A stretch of DNA of 64,000 nucleotides, from positions 31,127-95,126 of the forward strand of contig NZ_AQUZ01000007.1 of the NCBI RefSeq assembly GCF_000372465.1, written 5' to 3'. The position numbers and the translations under genes are program-made. Origin of the DNA: Kribbella catacumbae DSM 19601. GTDB taxonomy: Bacteria; Actinomycetota; Actinomycetes; Propionibacteriales; Kribbellaceae. The notes under the pieces are model-generated. The model had not been told where the DNA came from, ran no database searches, and was given only the letters and a program-made list of their open reading frames with translations. This document shows positions 1 to 10,510 of this stretch, one piece after another. How positions within the stretch are numbered: position 1 is the first letter of the stretch; every line of letters starts with the position of its first letter.

Positions 1-1
1 G

Positions 2-240
2 GTTGCCGAACGCGCGGCTCGCGGCGAAGACGTGATCGCCGAGATGTGCTTCGCCAAGAACACCGCGGTCGAGGCCGGCGCGTGGGTGTGCGATCAGGCA
101 CTGCAGTTGCACGGCGGGCTCGGGTACATGCGCGAGGCCGAGGTGGAGCGCCAGTACCGCGACCAGAAGATCCTCGCCATCGGCGGCGGCACCACCGAGA
201 TTCTGACCAGCCTGGCGGCCAAGAGACTGGGGTTCACCGG

Positions 241-244
<4 letters not shown>
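2..244 (+). CDS. acyl-CoA dehydrogenase, C-terminal part (cut by window edge)
   Basis: The reading frame is open from base 2 and ends at 244, so only the last 80 residues of an acyl-CoA dehydrogenase are present. The segment LHGGLGYMREAEVERQYRD followed by GGGTTEI is the typical C-terminal alpha-helical domain, which lies near the FAD and the neighbouring subunit. These flavoproteins perform alpha,beta-dehydrogenation of acyl-CoA thioesters in the cytoplasm. The stop overlaps the start of the carboxyltransferase gene by 4 bp (ATGA at 241), which indicates translational coupling. Its position next to a methylcrotonyl-CoA-carboxylase-like pair suggests an isovaleryl-CoA-type (FadE19-like) substrate; that is inferred from context only. 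Confidence 0.9.
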
Positions 245-1806
<1,562 letters not shown>

Positions 1807-1811
1807 CGGCG

Positions 1812-3848
1812 ATGATCACATCGGTGCTGGTGGCGAATCGTGGGGAGATTGCGCGGCGGGTGTTTCGGACGGCTCGGTCGCTGGGGGTGCAGTGCGTGGC
1901 GGTGCACTCGACGGCGGATTCCTTGGCGCCGTACGTCGGGGAGGCGGACGCGGCGGTGCATTTGCCCGGTACTGCGCCTGGTGACACCTATTTGCGCGGT
2001 GAGCTGGTGATCCAGGCGGCTCTAAAGGCTGGCGCGGATGCGGTACATCCTGGCTATGGGTTCTTGTCGGAGAGCGCTGGGTTTGCGGCGGCGGTGATCG
2101 AGGCCGGGCTGACCTGGATCGGGCCGCCGGTCGAGGCGATCTCGTCGATGGGGTCGAAGATCGAGGCGAAGAAGCTGATGGCGGCGGCCGGCGTACCGGT
2201 GCTGGCGGAGCTGACGCCTGCTGAGGTGAGCGCCTCCGATCTGCCGGTGTTGGTGAAGGCGTCGGCCGGTGGTGGCGGGCGCGGGATGCGGGTTGTCCGG
2301 CGGCTGGAGGATCTCGCGGCTGAGATCGATGCGGCGTCGGCTGAGGCGTTGTCGGCGTTCGGTGACGGGACCGTCTTTTGCGAGCGGTATCTCGCGACCG
2401 GGCGGCACATCGAGGTGCAGGTGCTGGCGGATCAGCACGGGACGATCTGGGCGGTCGGCGAGCGTGAATGCTCGATTCAGCGGCGGCATCAGAAGGTCGT
2501 CGAGGAGGCGCCTTCGCCGTTGGTGGAACGTCTTCCGTGGATGCGGTCGCGGTTGTTCGAGGCGGCGCGGAAGGCTGCGGAAGCGATTGGGTATGTCGGT
2601 GCTGGGACGGTTGAGTTCCTCGCGGATGAGGAGGGTGGTTTCTACTTCCTCGAGATGAATACGCGGCTGCAGGTCGAGCATCCGGTGACGGAGTCGACTA
2701 CTGGGTTGGATCTGGTGGCGTTGCAGTTCGCTGTCGCGGCGGGCGAGGCGTTGCCGGCCGAACCGCCTGCTCCTGTTGGGCATTCGATCGAGGTGCGGCT
2801 TTATGCCGAGGATCCCGCAAACGATTGGCAACCTCAAACCGGCACCCTCCACCGCTTCGCGGTGGAGGGTGCCGGAGAGGGAAGGCGGATGGTCGCTCCT
2901 GGACGCGCGGCGGGGGTAGGGCTGGCCGGGGCAGCGGTGGGTCCGGCAGGGCTGGCGGGGGTGGCGGAGTTCACCGCAGGTGGGCCTCGGGAGGGGGCGC
3001 CGTGGGTGCGGGTGGACTCCGGTGTTGTCAGCGGGTCGGAGGTTTCGCCGTACTACGACGCGATGGTGGCGAAGGTGATTGTGTGGGGTAGCACCCGCGA
3101 ACAGGCTGCTGCGCGGCTTGCGGCGGAGTTGCAGCGGGCTGAGATCCACGGCGTGCTGACCAATCGGGATTTGCTGGTGTGGATTCTCCGGCATCCCGCG
3201 TTTTTGGCTGGGGATACCGACACCTCGTTCTTCGACAAGCGCGGGATTGGTCCGGCTGTCGATGAGGCGGCTGAGCGCGTGGCTGCTGTTGTGGCGGCGT
3301 TGGCGGATGCGGCTTCGCGGAAACAGCGTGCGACGGTGCAGCGTGGGTTGCCTGGTGGGTGGCGGAACTTGGCCTCCCAGCCGCAGCGGAAGAGTTTCCG
3401 CGTGGGCGATTCGCAGTACGACGTCGAGTATCGGCGGACTCGCGATGGATTGACCGTCGACGGTGCTGTGGTGGTCGAGGCGACGGCTGAGCGAGTGGTG
3501 CTGGAGGTCGACGGGGTGCGGCGGCCTTTTGGCGTTGCCGCTTATCCGGGGCTGGTTTGCGTGGGGCCGGTCGCGCTGACGCCTGTCGAGCGGTTCCCGG
3601 ATCCGTCGCAGCAGCTTGCGGTTGGGGCCTTGGTGGCTCCCATGCCGGGGAGTGTGGTGCGGGTCGGGGTCGCGGTTGGCGACAAGGTGACTCGCGGGCA
3701 GGGACTGGTGTGGCTGGAGGCGATGAAGATGGAGCACACCATCTCCGCGCCGGCCGATGGGGTGGTGACCGAACTCGCCGTTGCCGCAGGGCAACAGGTC
3801 GAGGTCGGGATGGTACTGGCCGTAGTACAAGTGGAGGAGGACGCATGA
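1812..3848 (+). CDS. accA1: acyl-CoA carboxylase biotin carboxylase/BCCP (alpha) subunit
   Basis: A 678-aa alpha subunit of an acyl-CoA carboxylase. It has a biotin carboxylase N-domain (SVLVANRGEIARRVFRTAR), an ATP-grasp domain with KASAGGGGRGMRVV, FLEMNTRLQVEHPVTE near residues 280-300, and a C-terminal BCCP domain whose EAMKMEH motif carries the biotinylated lysine at about residue 639. ATG 1812 was chosen because AGG at 1798-1800 is well spaced; GTG 1803, overlapping the previous stop, is an alternative. Unusually, about 49 Gly/Ala-rich residues (roughly 350-398) separate TLHRF from VRVDSGVVSG, where relatives usually have only a few residues. A perfect palindrome sits at the start of this insert. 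Codon use in this gene, with frequent TTG and GGG, also looks less biased than its neighbours. Confidence 0.93.
   Translation: MITSVLVANRGEIARRVFRTARSLGVQCVAVHSTADSLAPYVGEADAAVHLPGTAPGDTYLRGELVIQAALKAGADAVHPGYGFLSESAGFAAAVIEAGLTWIGPPVEAISSMGSKIEAKKLMAAAGVPVLAELTPAEVSASDLPVLVKASAGGGGRGMRVVRRLEDLAAEIDAASAEALSAFGDGTVFCERYLATGRHIEVQVLADQHGTIWAVGERECSIQRRHQKVVEEAPSPLVERLPWMRSRLFEAARKAAEAIGYVGAGTVEFLADEEGGFYFLEMNTRLQVEHPVTESTTGLDLVALQFAVAAGEALPAEPPAPVGHSIEVRLYAEDPANDWQPQTGTLHRFAVEGAGEGRRMVAPGRAAGVGLAGAAVGPAGLAGVAEFTAGGPREGAPWVRVDSGVVSGSEVSPYYDAMVAKVIVWGSTREQAAARLAAELQRAEIHGVLTNRDLLVWILRHPAFLAGDTDTSFFDKRGIGPAVDEAAERVAAVVAALADAASRKQRATVQRGLPGGWRNLASQPQRKSFRVGDSQYDVEYRRTRDGLTVDGAVVVEATAERVVLEVDGVRRPFGVAAYPGLVCVGPVALTPVERFPDPSQQLAVGALVAPMPGSVVRVGVAVGDKVTRGQGLVWLEAMKMEHTISAPADGVVTELAVAAGQQVEVGMVLAVVQVEEDA
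2841..2873. repeat. perfect 33-nt palindrome inside accA1
   Basis: The left arm GGCACCCTCCACCGC (2841-2855) and the right arm GCGGTGGAGGGTGCC (2859-2873) are perfectly complementary over 15 bp, separated by only TTC. The element is read in frame as GTLHRFAVEGA, at the left border of the Gly/Ala-rich insertion in the biotin carboxylase C-domain. It could be an inserted palindromic repeat, or an mRNA hairpin. Confidence 0.85.
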
Positions 3849-5002
3849 GCTTCGTCGAGTCCGAGGAACGTCGCGCTTTGCGGGCGGCGGTGAGCGAGCT
3901 GGGCAAGAAGTACGGCTACGCCTACTTCAACGAGCGAGCGCGCTCCGGCGGGCAGACCACGGAGCTCTGGCAAGAGGCCGGCAAGCTCGGCTACCTCGGG
4001 GTGAACCTGCCGGAGCAGTACGGCGGCGGTGGCGGCGGGATGGCCGACCTGTCGATCGTGCTGGAGGAGCTCGGCGCGGCCGGTTGCCCGTTGCTGATGA
4101 TGGTCGTGTCGCCGGCGATCTGCGGCACGGTGATCACCCGGTTCGGCACCGACGGGCAGAAGGAGCAGTGGCTGCCCTCGCTGGCCGATGGGACCACCAC
4201 GATGGCTTTCGCGATCACCGAGCCAGACGCCGGTTCCAATTCGCATGGGATCACCACCACGGCCCGGCGTACCGGGGATGGCTGGTCGTTGTCCGGCCGG
4301 AAGGTCTACATCTCCGGGCTCGACGTCGCCAAGGCCGTCCTGGTCGTCGGCCGGACCGAGGACGCGAGAACCGGCAAGCTGAAGCCCGCGCTCTTCATCG
4401 TGCCGACCGATGCGCCGGGCGTGGAGTTCCGGAAGATCGAGATGGACCTGATCAGCCCGGACAAGCAGTTCTCGCTCTTCCTCGACGACGTGCAACTGCC
4501 CGCCGAGGCACTCGTCGGCTCCGAAGACGCCGGCCTGATGCAGCTCTTCGCCGGTCTCAACCCGGAGCGGATCATGGCGTCGGCGTTCGCGATCGGGATC
4601 GGCCGGCACGCGCTCGGCAAGGCCGTTGCCTACGTCAAGGAACGGCAGGTCTGGAAGACGCCGATCGGCGCTCACCAGGGCATCGCGCACCCGCTCGCGC
4701 AGAACAAGATCGAGCTCGAACTCGCCCGGTTGATGATGCAGAAGGCCGCCGCCCTGTACGACGCCGGCGACGACCTCGACGCGGGCGAGGCGGCGAACAT
4801 GGCCAAGTACGCCGCCGGTGAGGCGACCGTGCGGGCCACCGACCAGGCCGTCCAGTCCCTCGGTGGCAACGGCATGACGGTCGAGTACGGCGTCGCCTCG
4901 CTGGTCGCGGCCGCGCGCGCCAGCCGGATCGCTCCGGTCAGCCGGGAGATGATCCTCAACTTCGTCGCGCAACACAGTTTGGGCCTCCCAAAATCCTACT
5001 GA
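3845..5002 (+). CDS. acyl-CoA dehydrogenase
   Basis: A 385-aa full-length acyl-CoA dehydrogenase. Recognisable parts are GYLGVNLPEQYGGGGGG (N-domain), AFAITEPDAGSN (flavin and substrate binding, about residues 120-131), the middle beta-domain with SGRKVYISG, and QSLGGNGMTVEYGV near the C-terminus. The start ATG overlaps the accA1 stop (ATGA), with AGGAGG just upstream, so the gene is coupled to the carboxylase. It is a second dehydrogenase besides the partial one at the window start, so the operon probably acts on two successive acyl-CoA intermediates or on alternative substrates. The catalytic base was not assigned with certainty. Confidence 0.93.
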   Translation: MSFVESEERRALRAAVSELGKKYGYAYFNERARSGGQTTELWQEAGKLGYLGVNLPEQYGGGGGGMADLSIVLEELGAAGCPLLMMVVSPAICGTVITRFGTDGQKEQWLPSLADGTTTMAFAITEPDAGSNSHGITTTARRTGDGWSLSGRKVYISGLDVAKAVLVVGRTEDARTGKLKPALFIVPTDAPGVEFRKIEMDLISPDKQFSLFLDDVQLPAEALVGSEDAGLMQLFAGLNPERIMASAFAIGIGRHALGKAVAYVKERQVWKTPIGAHQGIAHPLAQNKIELELARLMMQKAAALYDAGDDLDAGEAANMAKYAAGEATVRATDQAVQSLGGNGMTVEYGVASLVAAARASRIAPVSREMILNFVAQHSLGLPKSY

Positions 5003-5051
5003 GCCGAAGTCGTACTGATTCCGCCGTCGTCGTGTAGAGAGGACCACCGTC

Positions 5052-6617
5052 ATGGTCATCCACAGTGAGTACCCGCCCGTCGAGATCCTCGACGTGCCGA
5101 TCCACGACGCGGTGCTCGGCCGCGCCCAGGAGTACGGCGACCGGCCGGCGCTGGTCGACGGCGTCACCGGTCAGCAGATCAGCTACGCGCAGCTCGACGG
5201 GATGAGCCGGCGGATCGCGGCCGGGTTCGCCGAGCTGGGGATCGTGCACGGCGACACCATCGCGCTCTACAGCCCGAACACGATCATCTATCCGGCGGTG
5301 TTCTACGGCGCGACCCGGGCGGGCGCCACGGTGACGACGGTCAACGCGCTGTACACGGCGAACGAGTTGCACAAGCAGTTGGTGGACTCGAAGGCGAAGT
5401 TGCTGGTGACAATTTCGCTCTTCCTGCCGATCGCGACCGCCGCGGTGGAAGGGACCGGCGTCCAGGAGATTCTCGTCTGCGACACGGCCGAGGGGTACCG
5501 GTCGGTGATGGAGTTGCTGGCGTCGACGGCGCCGGAGCCGGTGGTCGACATCGACCCGGCCAACGACGTCGCGGTCCTCCCGTACTCGAGCGGGACGACC
5601 GGCGCGGCCAAGGGCGTGATGCTGACGCACCGCAACATCGCCACGAACATCACCCAGGCCGAGCCGATGATCAGCCTCTCCGACGGCGAGCGGCTGATCG
5701 CGATCCTGCCGTTCTTCCACATCTACGGGCTGACCGTGCTGATGAATCTGCCGCTGCGGCTCGGCCTGACCGTGGTGGTGCTGCCGAAGTTCGACCTGCA
5801 GCAGTTCCTGACCGTGCTCGACGAGCAGAAGATCACCCGGGCCTTCGTCGCGCCGCCGATCGTGCTGGCACTGGCGAAGCACCCGGCTGTCGACGGGGTG
5901 GACCTGTCCGCGCTGAAGTACGTGACGAGTGCCGCGGCACCGCTCGACGGCGACCTGGCCGAGGCGTGCGCCAAACGGCTCGGGCTGCACGCAGTACTGC
6001 AGGCGTACGGGATGACTGAGTTGTCGCCGGGCACGCACTCGGTGCCGCAGGACGACATCGATCCACCGGCCGGTGCCGTCGGCAAGCTCTTCCCGTCCAC
6101 CGAGATGCGGCTCGTCGGTGCCGATGGCAACGACGTACCGGCAGGTGAGGTCGGCGAGGTCTGGATCCGTGGCCCCCAGGTGATGAAGGGGTACCTGGGC
6201 CGGCCCGAGGAGACGGCCGCGACCATCGACCCGGACGGCTGGCTGCACACCGGTGACCTCGGTCGCGTGGACGAACGCGGCTATCTGTACATCGTCGACC
6301 GGGTCAAGGAGCTGATCAAGTACCACGGGTACCAGGTGCCGCCGGCTGAGCTCGAGGCCGTGCTGCTCACCGACACCCGGATCGCGGATGCGGCCGTGAT
6401 CGGCGTCCAGTCCGAGGGCAACGAGGTGCCGAAGGCGTTTGTCGTCCCGATGCCGGGGGTGGAGCTGACCGAGGCCGACGTGATCGAGTACGTCGCGGAG
6501 CGCGTCGCGCCGTACAAGAAGATCCGGCAGGTGGAGTTCATCGACGCCGTCCCGAAGGCCGCTTCGGGCAAGATCCTGCGGCGCGAGCTGAGGGCACGGG
6601 AGGCCGGCCGTGAGTGA
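5052..6617 (+). CDS. AMP-dependent acyl-CoA synthetase (4-coumarate:CoA ligase-like)
   Basis: A 521-aa member of the ANL superfamily, which activates a carboxylic acid to acyl-AMP and then acyl-CoA. Motif A3 is YSSGTTGAAKGVMLTHRN near residues 178-195; A5 is YGMTELSP near 318; A8 is the segment WLHTGDLGRVDERGYLYIVDR; the C-terminal catalytic lysine lies in PKAASGKILRREL. The start ATG 5052 follows GAGAGGA. It is downstream of the carboxylase and dehydrogenases and upstream of a TetR gene, so it probably activates the acid that enters this pathway. The overall pattern is like 4-coumarate-CoA ligases, but an aliphatic or terpenoid acid is equally possible from sequence alone. Confidence 0.92.
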   Translation: MVIHSEYPPVEILDVPIHDAVLGRAQEYGDRPALVDGVTGQQISYAQLDGMSRRIAAGFAELGIVHGDTIALYSPNTIIYPAVFYGATRAGATVTTVNALYTANELHKQLVDSKAKLLVTISLFLPIATAAVEGTGVQEILVCDTAEGYRSVMELLASTAPEPVVDIDPANDVAVLPYSSGTTGAAKGVMLTHRNIATNITQAEPMISLSDGERLIAILPFFHIYGLTVLMNLPLRLGLTVVVLPKFDLQQFLTVLDEQKITRAFVAPPIVLALAKHPAVDGVDLSALKYVTSAAAPLDGDLAEACAKRLGLHAVLQAYGMTELSPGTHSVPQDDIDPPAGAVGKLFPSTEMRLVGADGNDVPAGEVGEVWIRGPQVMKGYLGRPEETAATIDPDGWLHTGDLGRVDERGYLYIVDRVKELIKYHGYQVPPAELEAVLLTDTRIADAAVIGVQSEGNEVPKAFVVPMPGVELTEADVIEYVAERVAPYKKIRQVEFIDAVPKAASGKILRRELRAREAGRE

Positions 6618-6632
6618 ATCCTGGCGGCCGCT

Positions 6633-7241
6633 ATGAGCGAGGCGCTGCGGGAGCCGCAGCAGGACCGGAGCCGGGCGACTCGGCAGAAGCTTCTGGAGGC
6701 GTCGCTCGAGTCGCTGGCCGAGGTGGGCTACTCGGCCACCACTGTCGCGGTGGTGGCGGCTCGGGCGGGTGTCTCGCGCGGGGCTGCGCAGCACCACTTC
6801 CCGACGCGGGCGGATCTGTTTGCGGCGGCAGTGGAGTACATGACCGAGGTACGGCTGGATGAGATCCGGCAGCAGGCCACCGGGCTGCCTAGTGGCGAGG
6901 GCCGGACCGAGGCGATCGTCGGGATGCTCGCTGACGTCTACACGGGTCCACTGTTCCGCGCGGCGCTACATCTGTGGGTGGCGGCGAGTACAGAGGAGGC
7001 GCTGCGCCAGCAGATCGTTCGGCTTGAGGCGCACGTCGGGCGGCAGGCGCACCGGGCTCTGCTCGAAGTACTGGAGGTCGACGAGCGCACACCTGGTGTC
7101 CGGGAGACCGTGCAGGGCGTGCTCGATATGGCCCGTGGTCTGGGGCTGGCTGACCTGCTGACCGACGATGCGGCTCGACGGCGCGGCATCGTGCGGCAGT
7201 GGTCGCTAATCCTCGACCAGGTGTTAGCGGCTGGGCGCTAG
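6633..7241 (+). CDS. TetR/AcrR family transcriptional regulator
   Basis: A 202-aa one-component regulator. The N-terminal helix-turn-helix (about residues 12-60) reads TRQKLLEASLESLAEVGYSA, then a recognition helix region GVSRGAAQHHFPTRADLF, typical of TetR. The C-terminal part is an all-helical ligand domain with no recognisable motif. It starts 15 bp after the acyl-CoA synthetase stop and is probably the last gene of the catabolic operon. TetR proteins in such clusters commonly repress the operon and are relieved by an acyl-CoA; that role is inferred. Its 3' end overlaps the convergent NACHT gene by 18 bp. Confidence 0.9.
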   Translation: MSEALREPQQDRSRATRQKLLEASLESLAEVGYSATTVAVVAARAGVSRGAAQHHFPTRADLFAAAVEYMTEVRLDEIRQQATGLPSGEGRTEAIVGMLADVYTGPLFRAALHLWVAASTEEALRQQIVRLEAHVGRQAHRALLEVLEVDERTPGVRETVQGVLDMARGLGLADLLTDDAARRRGIVRQWSLILDQVLAAGR

Positions 7242-9527
7242 ACGGGAGCTCTTGTCAGCTATTCGCTGGTCCACCTTGGCTGCGAGCGCGTCTGGGTCGC
7301 ACTCGGCCAGGTGGTCGCGTACCAAGAGGTGAATGAAGGCGTACTCGCTGCGGCCCGTCCTGGCGAGCACGTAGCGCTCGGCCGCGTACCGGAGGAAGGC
7401 ACCGCGGCGCCAGGGCAGGTAGCCGCTCCAGCGCAGCAGGAAGCCGTGCAGGCCGCGCGAGAGGGCGCCCGCGAAGAAGGGCGCGCGTCGACGCCACGCC
7501 TTCGCGGCGACCGTTCCGGCGACGATGCCCAGTACCGCCTCGGGACCGGTGGACCACCACAGGCTCGCTCCTAGAGCCGCTGCGACGCCGGTGCCAGTGA
7601 TGGCACCGGCACCGATCCACTTGTCCATCCGCCAGCGGGCGCCCGCGTATTCCTCCTTGCTGTGCGGATAGATCAGATGGTCCATCGGCAGGGCCTTCAC
7701 GAATCGGATGCCTTGGGCAACTATCAGGCCGATCGCGCAGCCGGCCACGAAAACGGCCTGATCGTCGACCCGAGCGAAGATGAGCCAGCTCGCCACGGTC
7801 ACGCCCACCAGCCGGACGCTGAGCAGGATGCGGCGCCGGTTGTTGCCGGAAAGGATGTACTCCAGTCCGTAGGACACCCAGACCACCGCGCCTTGGAATC
7901 CCAGGCCCAGCAAGGGCGGCAAGCTCTCAGCCAGAGCCGTCACGATGAGGACCGAGACGAGACCGGCGACGAGGCCCAGGCAGATCATGACTGCCAACAG
8001 TCGCCGCCGGGGTTGGTCCCTGCCTTGCTGGAGGATCCACCACGTGTGTGGTCGCACATGGACTAGCACTAGGGCGATTCCGGCGACTGCGAGGCCGGCC
8101 GATACGCCGTACAGGGCGGTGGCGCCTACTGCGGCTCCGGCGGCTAAGCCGGCGAAGAGGCCCGGGAGGCAGACCATGTGGGCCAGGTAGCCGACTGCGG
8201 GCAGGACCAGGCCGTACCAGCCGTTGGGCGTCAGACGACGCGGTACTTCGATGCGGTCGCCGGCCCTGGTGCGAGTCCACCAGGCGAGGCACCAGAGTGA
8301 GCGGACAGCCGCACGGGACTCGAACTGCGGACTGCTGGGGCGATAGCGGGCCAGCACCTCGGAGACGAAGGTGTCGAACAGTTCTTTCCTGTGGTCGGCC
8401 AGTACTCCGGCAGCGATGTCGCGGGCGTCTCTGCCTTGGTAGGCGAGCGCCATGACGTTGAGCATCAGTGGGGAGTTGACCAGATCCCAGAGGTCGTCGT
8501 CACGCTCCATGGCGGCCAGTGCACCGGCTAGCTCCTCGCCACCGGAGGCGAAGTAGTCGAGCACCTGCTGCCGGCTGAGCGGGCGGATGCGGACAGCGCC
8601 GTACAGCTTGAGCCTGTGCTGGAGCGCCTCGTACTCGCGGATGCGGCAGGTGACGGCTATCTGGCCGACCAGGTACCGCTGGCCCAGCTCGGCCAGTACA
8701 GGAGCGAGTTTCTCTTGGTGGGCAAGGGCTACTTCGTCCAGGCCGTCCAGTAGCAAGCCGAGGCGGCCCTTGCTCAGCCAGACTCGGCCGACGGCCGCGG
8801 GGATCTGGTACCGGCTGTCCAGCTCTGTCAGAAGCCAGCGGACGAAGCCGGCAAGCAGAGGGCTGTCGTCCGGGTTGTCGTCTTCCTCTCGCGCAGTGGT
8901 CGCGTTCCAGCTGGCCAGGTCCACCACGACCGGGATAGGGCTGTTGGGGTCGTGGTGGGCTTGGGCGGCGAGTGCGCGGGCCAGCTCCAGCAGCAGCGTG
9001 GTCTTGCCGGCGCCGGGCGCTCCGAGGATCAGCATGGAGTCCTGAAGGTCGTCGAAGGCCGCGGCGATATTGGCGTCCTCGCGGACCTCGGTGACGTTGC
9101 TGTTGAGCGGCTGGACGAGCAGGTCGTACGGGCGGATCACTGCCTCGGGGCTGACGTCGAGCGCCAGCGCGAGCCGGGTCTGGGAGGCGAGCGAACCGGC
9201 GAACCGGTCCGCGAGATAGCGGTCGACCCGGGCGAGCGCGTTGGGCCGGTTGCGCGGCTGGTCGGCCGAGCGAGCCGACTTCCTGACCGTCCGTCGGCTC
9301 CGGTACTCCGCCAGGCCGGTGACGATCGCGACCAGCCACAGCACCCCGATCAGCGGCCACGTCCAGTCGACGTACGGCGCCAGGAACTCCGGCGCGGTGC
9401 CACCGGTCCCCACGTTGATCGCGATCGGCAGCAACACCACCGTCAGCGAGATCGTGACCACGAGCACGACCACCCTGAGCAGCCCGTGGATCCTCACCCA
9501 CGGAGAGTACCCAGCAACCGGGCCCAC
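7224..9527 (-). CDS. membrane-anchored NACHT-type STAND NTPase
   Basis: A 767-aa protein with two N-terminal transmembrane segments (about 16-38 and 55-72), a linker, then a NACHT-type NTPase. Walker A is GAPGAGKT (169-176), Walker B is LLLDGLDE (258-265), and TCRIREYE fits sensor 1. Seven or more hydrophobic segments follow from about residue 440 to 690 and may form a C-terminal multi-pass membrane domain. No leucine-rich, WD or TPR sensor repeats are visible, so the membrane domain may be sensor or effector. STAND NTPases act as signal-induced switches; some bacterial NACHT proteins are antiphage. No effector gene is adjacent. The 3' end overlaps the TetR gene by 18 bp in convergent orientation. 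Confidence 0.88.
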   Translation of the reverse strand: MGPVAGYSPWVRIHGLLRVVVLVVTISLTVVLLPIAINVGTGGTAPEFLAPYVDWTWPLIGVLWLVAIVTGLAEYRSRRTVRKSARSADQPRNRPNALARVDRYLADRFAGSLASQTRLALALDVSPEAVIRPYDLLVQPLNSNVTEVREDANIAAAFDDLQDSMLILGAPGAGKTTLLLELARALAAQAHHDPNSPIPVVVDLASWNATTAREEDDNPDDSPLLAGFVRWLLTELDSRYQIPAAVGRVWLSKGRLGLLLDGLDEVALAHQEKLAPVLAELGQRYLVGQIAVTCRIREYEALQHRLKLYGAVRIRPLSRQQVLDYFASGGEELAGALAAMERDDDLWDLVNSPLMLNVMALAYQGRDARDIAAGVLADHRKELFDTFVSEVLARYRPSSPQFESRAAVRSLWCLAWWTRTRAGDRIEVPRRLTPNGWYGLVLPAVGYLAHMVCLPGLFAGLAAGAAVGATALYGVSAGLAVAGIALVLVHVRPHTWWILQQGRDQPRRRLLAVMICLGLVAGLVSVLIVTALAESLPPLLGLGFQGAVVWVSYGLEYILSGNNRRRILLSVRLVGVTVASWLIFARVDDQAVFVAGCAIGLIVAQGIRFVKALPMDHLIYPHSKEEYAGARWRMDKWIGAGAITGTGVAAALGASLWWSTGPEAVLGIVAGTVAAKAWRRRAPFFAGALSRGLHGFLLRWSGYLPWRRGAFLRYAAERYVLARTGRSEYAFIHLLVRDHLAECDPDALAAKVDQRIADKSSRLAPSR

Positions 9528-9606
9528 CGCCCGCCCACTCGGTGTTTCCCTACAGGGGTTTCCAGTGGGTGAACCGAGCCTTCGGGAATACCGAGATGCC
9601 GCGCGA

Positions 9607-10482
9607 CTAGGCGCCGCGGGACTCTGCGACTCGGCGGAGCCAGTAGCGGAACCAGGAGGGGCCGTAGGGGATGTAGACGCGGGTTGGGATGTCGCGGGTG
9701 CGTAGGTCGTCCAGGACTTCGGGGCGGACGCCTAGGAGGTGCTCGACGCGGACTGTGCCGACTGAGAGCAGTACTGCTTCGCGTAGGCGGCCGTCGTGGG
9801 TTGCTAGGGACCAGTTGTCGCCAGTGGCTGCCAGCTGGTGCGCCAGACGGAGGTACGCGATGTCGGTCGGTTCGCCGTACGGGTGGGCGCCGACCGGTTC
9901 GACGTACGCGCCCTTGACGAGCCTGACCTGTACTCCGGCCTCGGTGAACGCCTCGATGTCTCCAGGGGAGCGCAGGAGGTTGGCCTGGACGGTGGCGCCG
10001 AGGCGATCGGCCAGGCCGCGACTGGCGACCTCCAGGACGCACTGCTGGATCTTGTCGGTCCGGGCGATGTCCTCGGCGCCGATCTGGAGCCGTCTGCCTG
10101 GCGGGAGCGCCTCGACGATCCTGGCGACCAGGTCGGCCGCACCGGCGGGGTCGACGTCCAGTGCCAGGTGCGAGAGGTCCAGCGACAACCAGACGTCAGC
10201 CGGGGGCTCCGGGAGGAGCTTGGCCAGCTCTAGGTACTCGTCGACCACCCGGGCCGCGTCTGCTGGGTCGGTGGACATCTCACCGAACAGGTCGACGCTG
10301 ATGCCGTGCCCCTTGGCGACCTGGGCCTCCGCCACCTGCAGTGCCTCGTCGCGGGTCCGGCCGGCGACGTACCGGGAGGCTGCGCGCCAGGCGTTCTCCT
10401 CACCGCCGGGCACGCCTTTCACCAATTGTTCAAGTCGTTCGTTCGTCGCCAGCTTGAAGAGCACCGCACGGTCAAGACGCAT
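9607..10482 (-). CDS. putB: proline dehydrogenase
   Basis: A 291-aa monofunctional proline dehydrogenase, which oxidises L-proline to pyrroline-5-carboxylate using FAD. It belongs to the short (PutB-type) family. Visible signatures are SLDLSHLALDVD, GATVQANLLRS, VRLVKGAYVEP (flavin-binding lysine region), LATHDGRL and the C-terminal RVYIPYGPSWFRYWLRR, which holds substrate-binding Arg residues. ATG 10482 begins MRLDRAVLF; an in-frame GTG at 10518 would add 12 residues. The pyrroline-5-carboxylate dehydrogenase gene that normally accompanies it is not adjacent. Confidence 0.93.
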   Translation of the reverse strand: MRLDRAVLFKLATNERLEQLVKGVPGGEENAWRAASRYVAGRTRDEALQVAEAQVAKGHGISVDLFGEMSTDPADAARVVDEYLELAKLLPEPPADVWLSLDLSHLALDVDPAGAADLVARIVEALPPGRRLQIGAEDIARTDKIQQCVLEVASRGLADRLGATVQANLLRSPGDIEAFTEAGVQVRLVKGAYVEPVGAHPYGEPTDIAYLRLAHQLAATGDNWSLATHDGRLREAVLLSVGTVRVEHLLGVRPEVLDDLRTRDIPTRVYIPYGPSWFRYWLRRVAESRGA

Positions 10483-10510
10483 GCTGATCAGTCTGCCAGC
10501 GGCTGGCGAC

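Noticed and set aside
2022..3830. Minus-strand open frame of 602 codons opposite accA1
   Set aside because: It is antisense to the biotin carboxylase gene and has His/Pro/Arg-rich sequence only.
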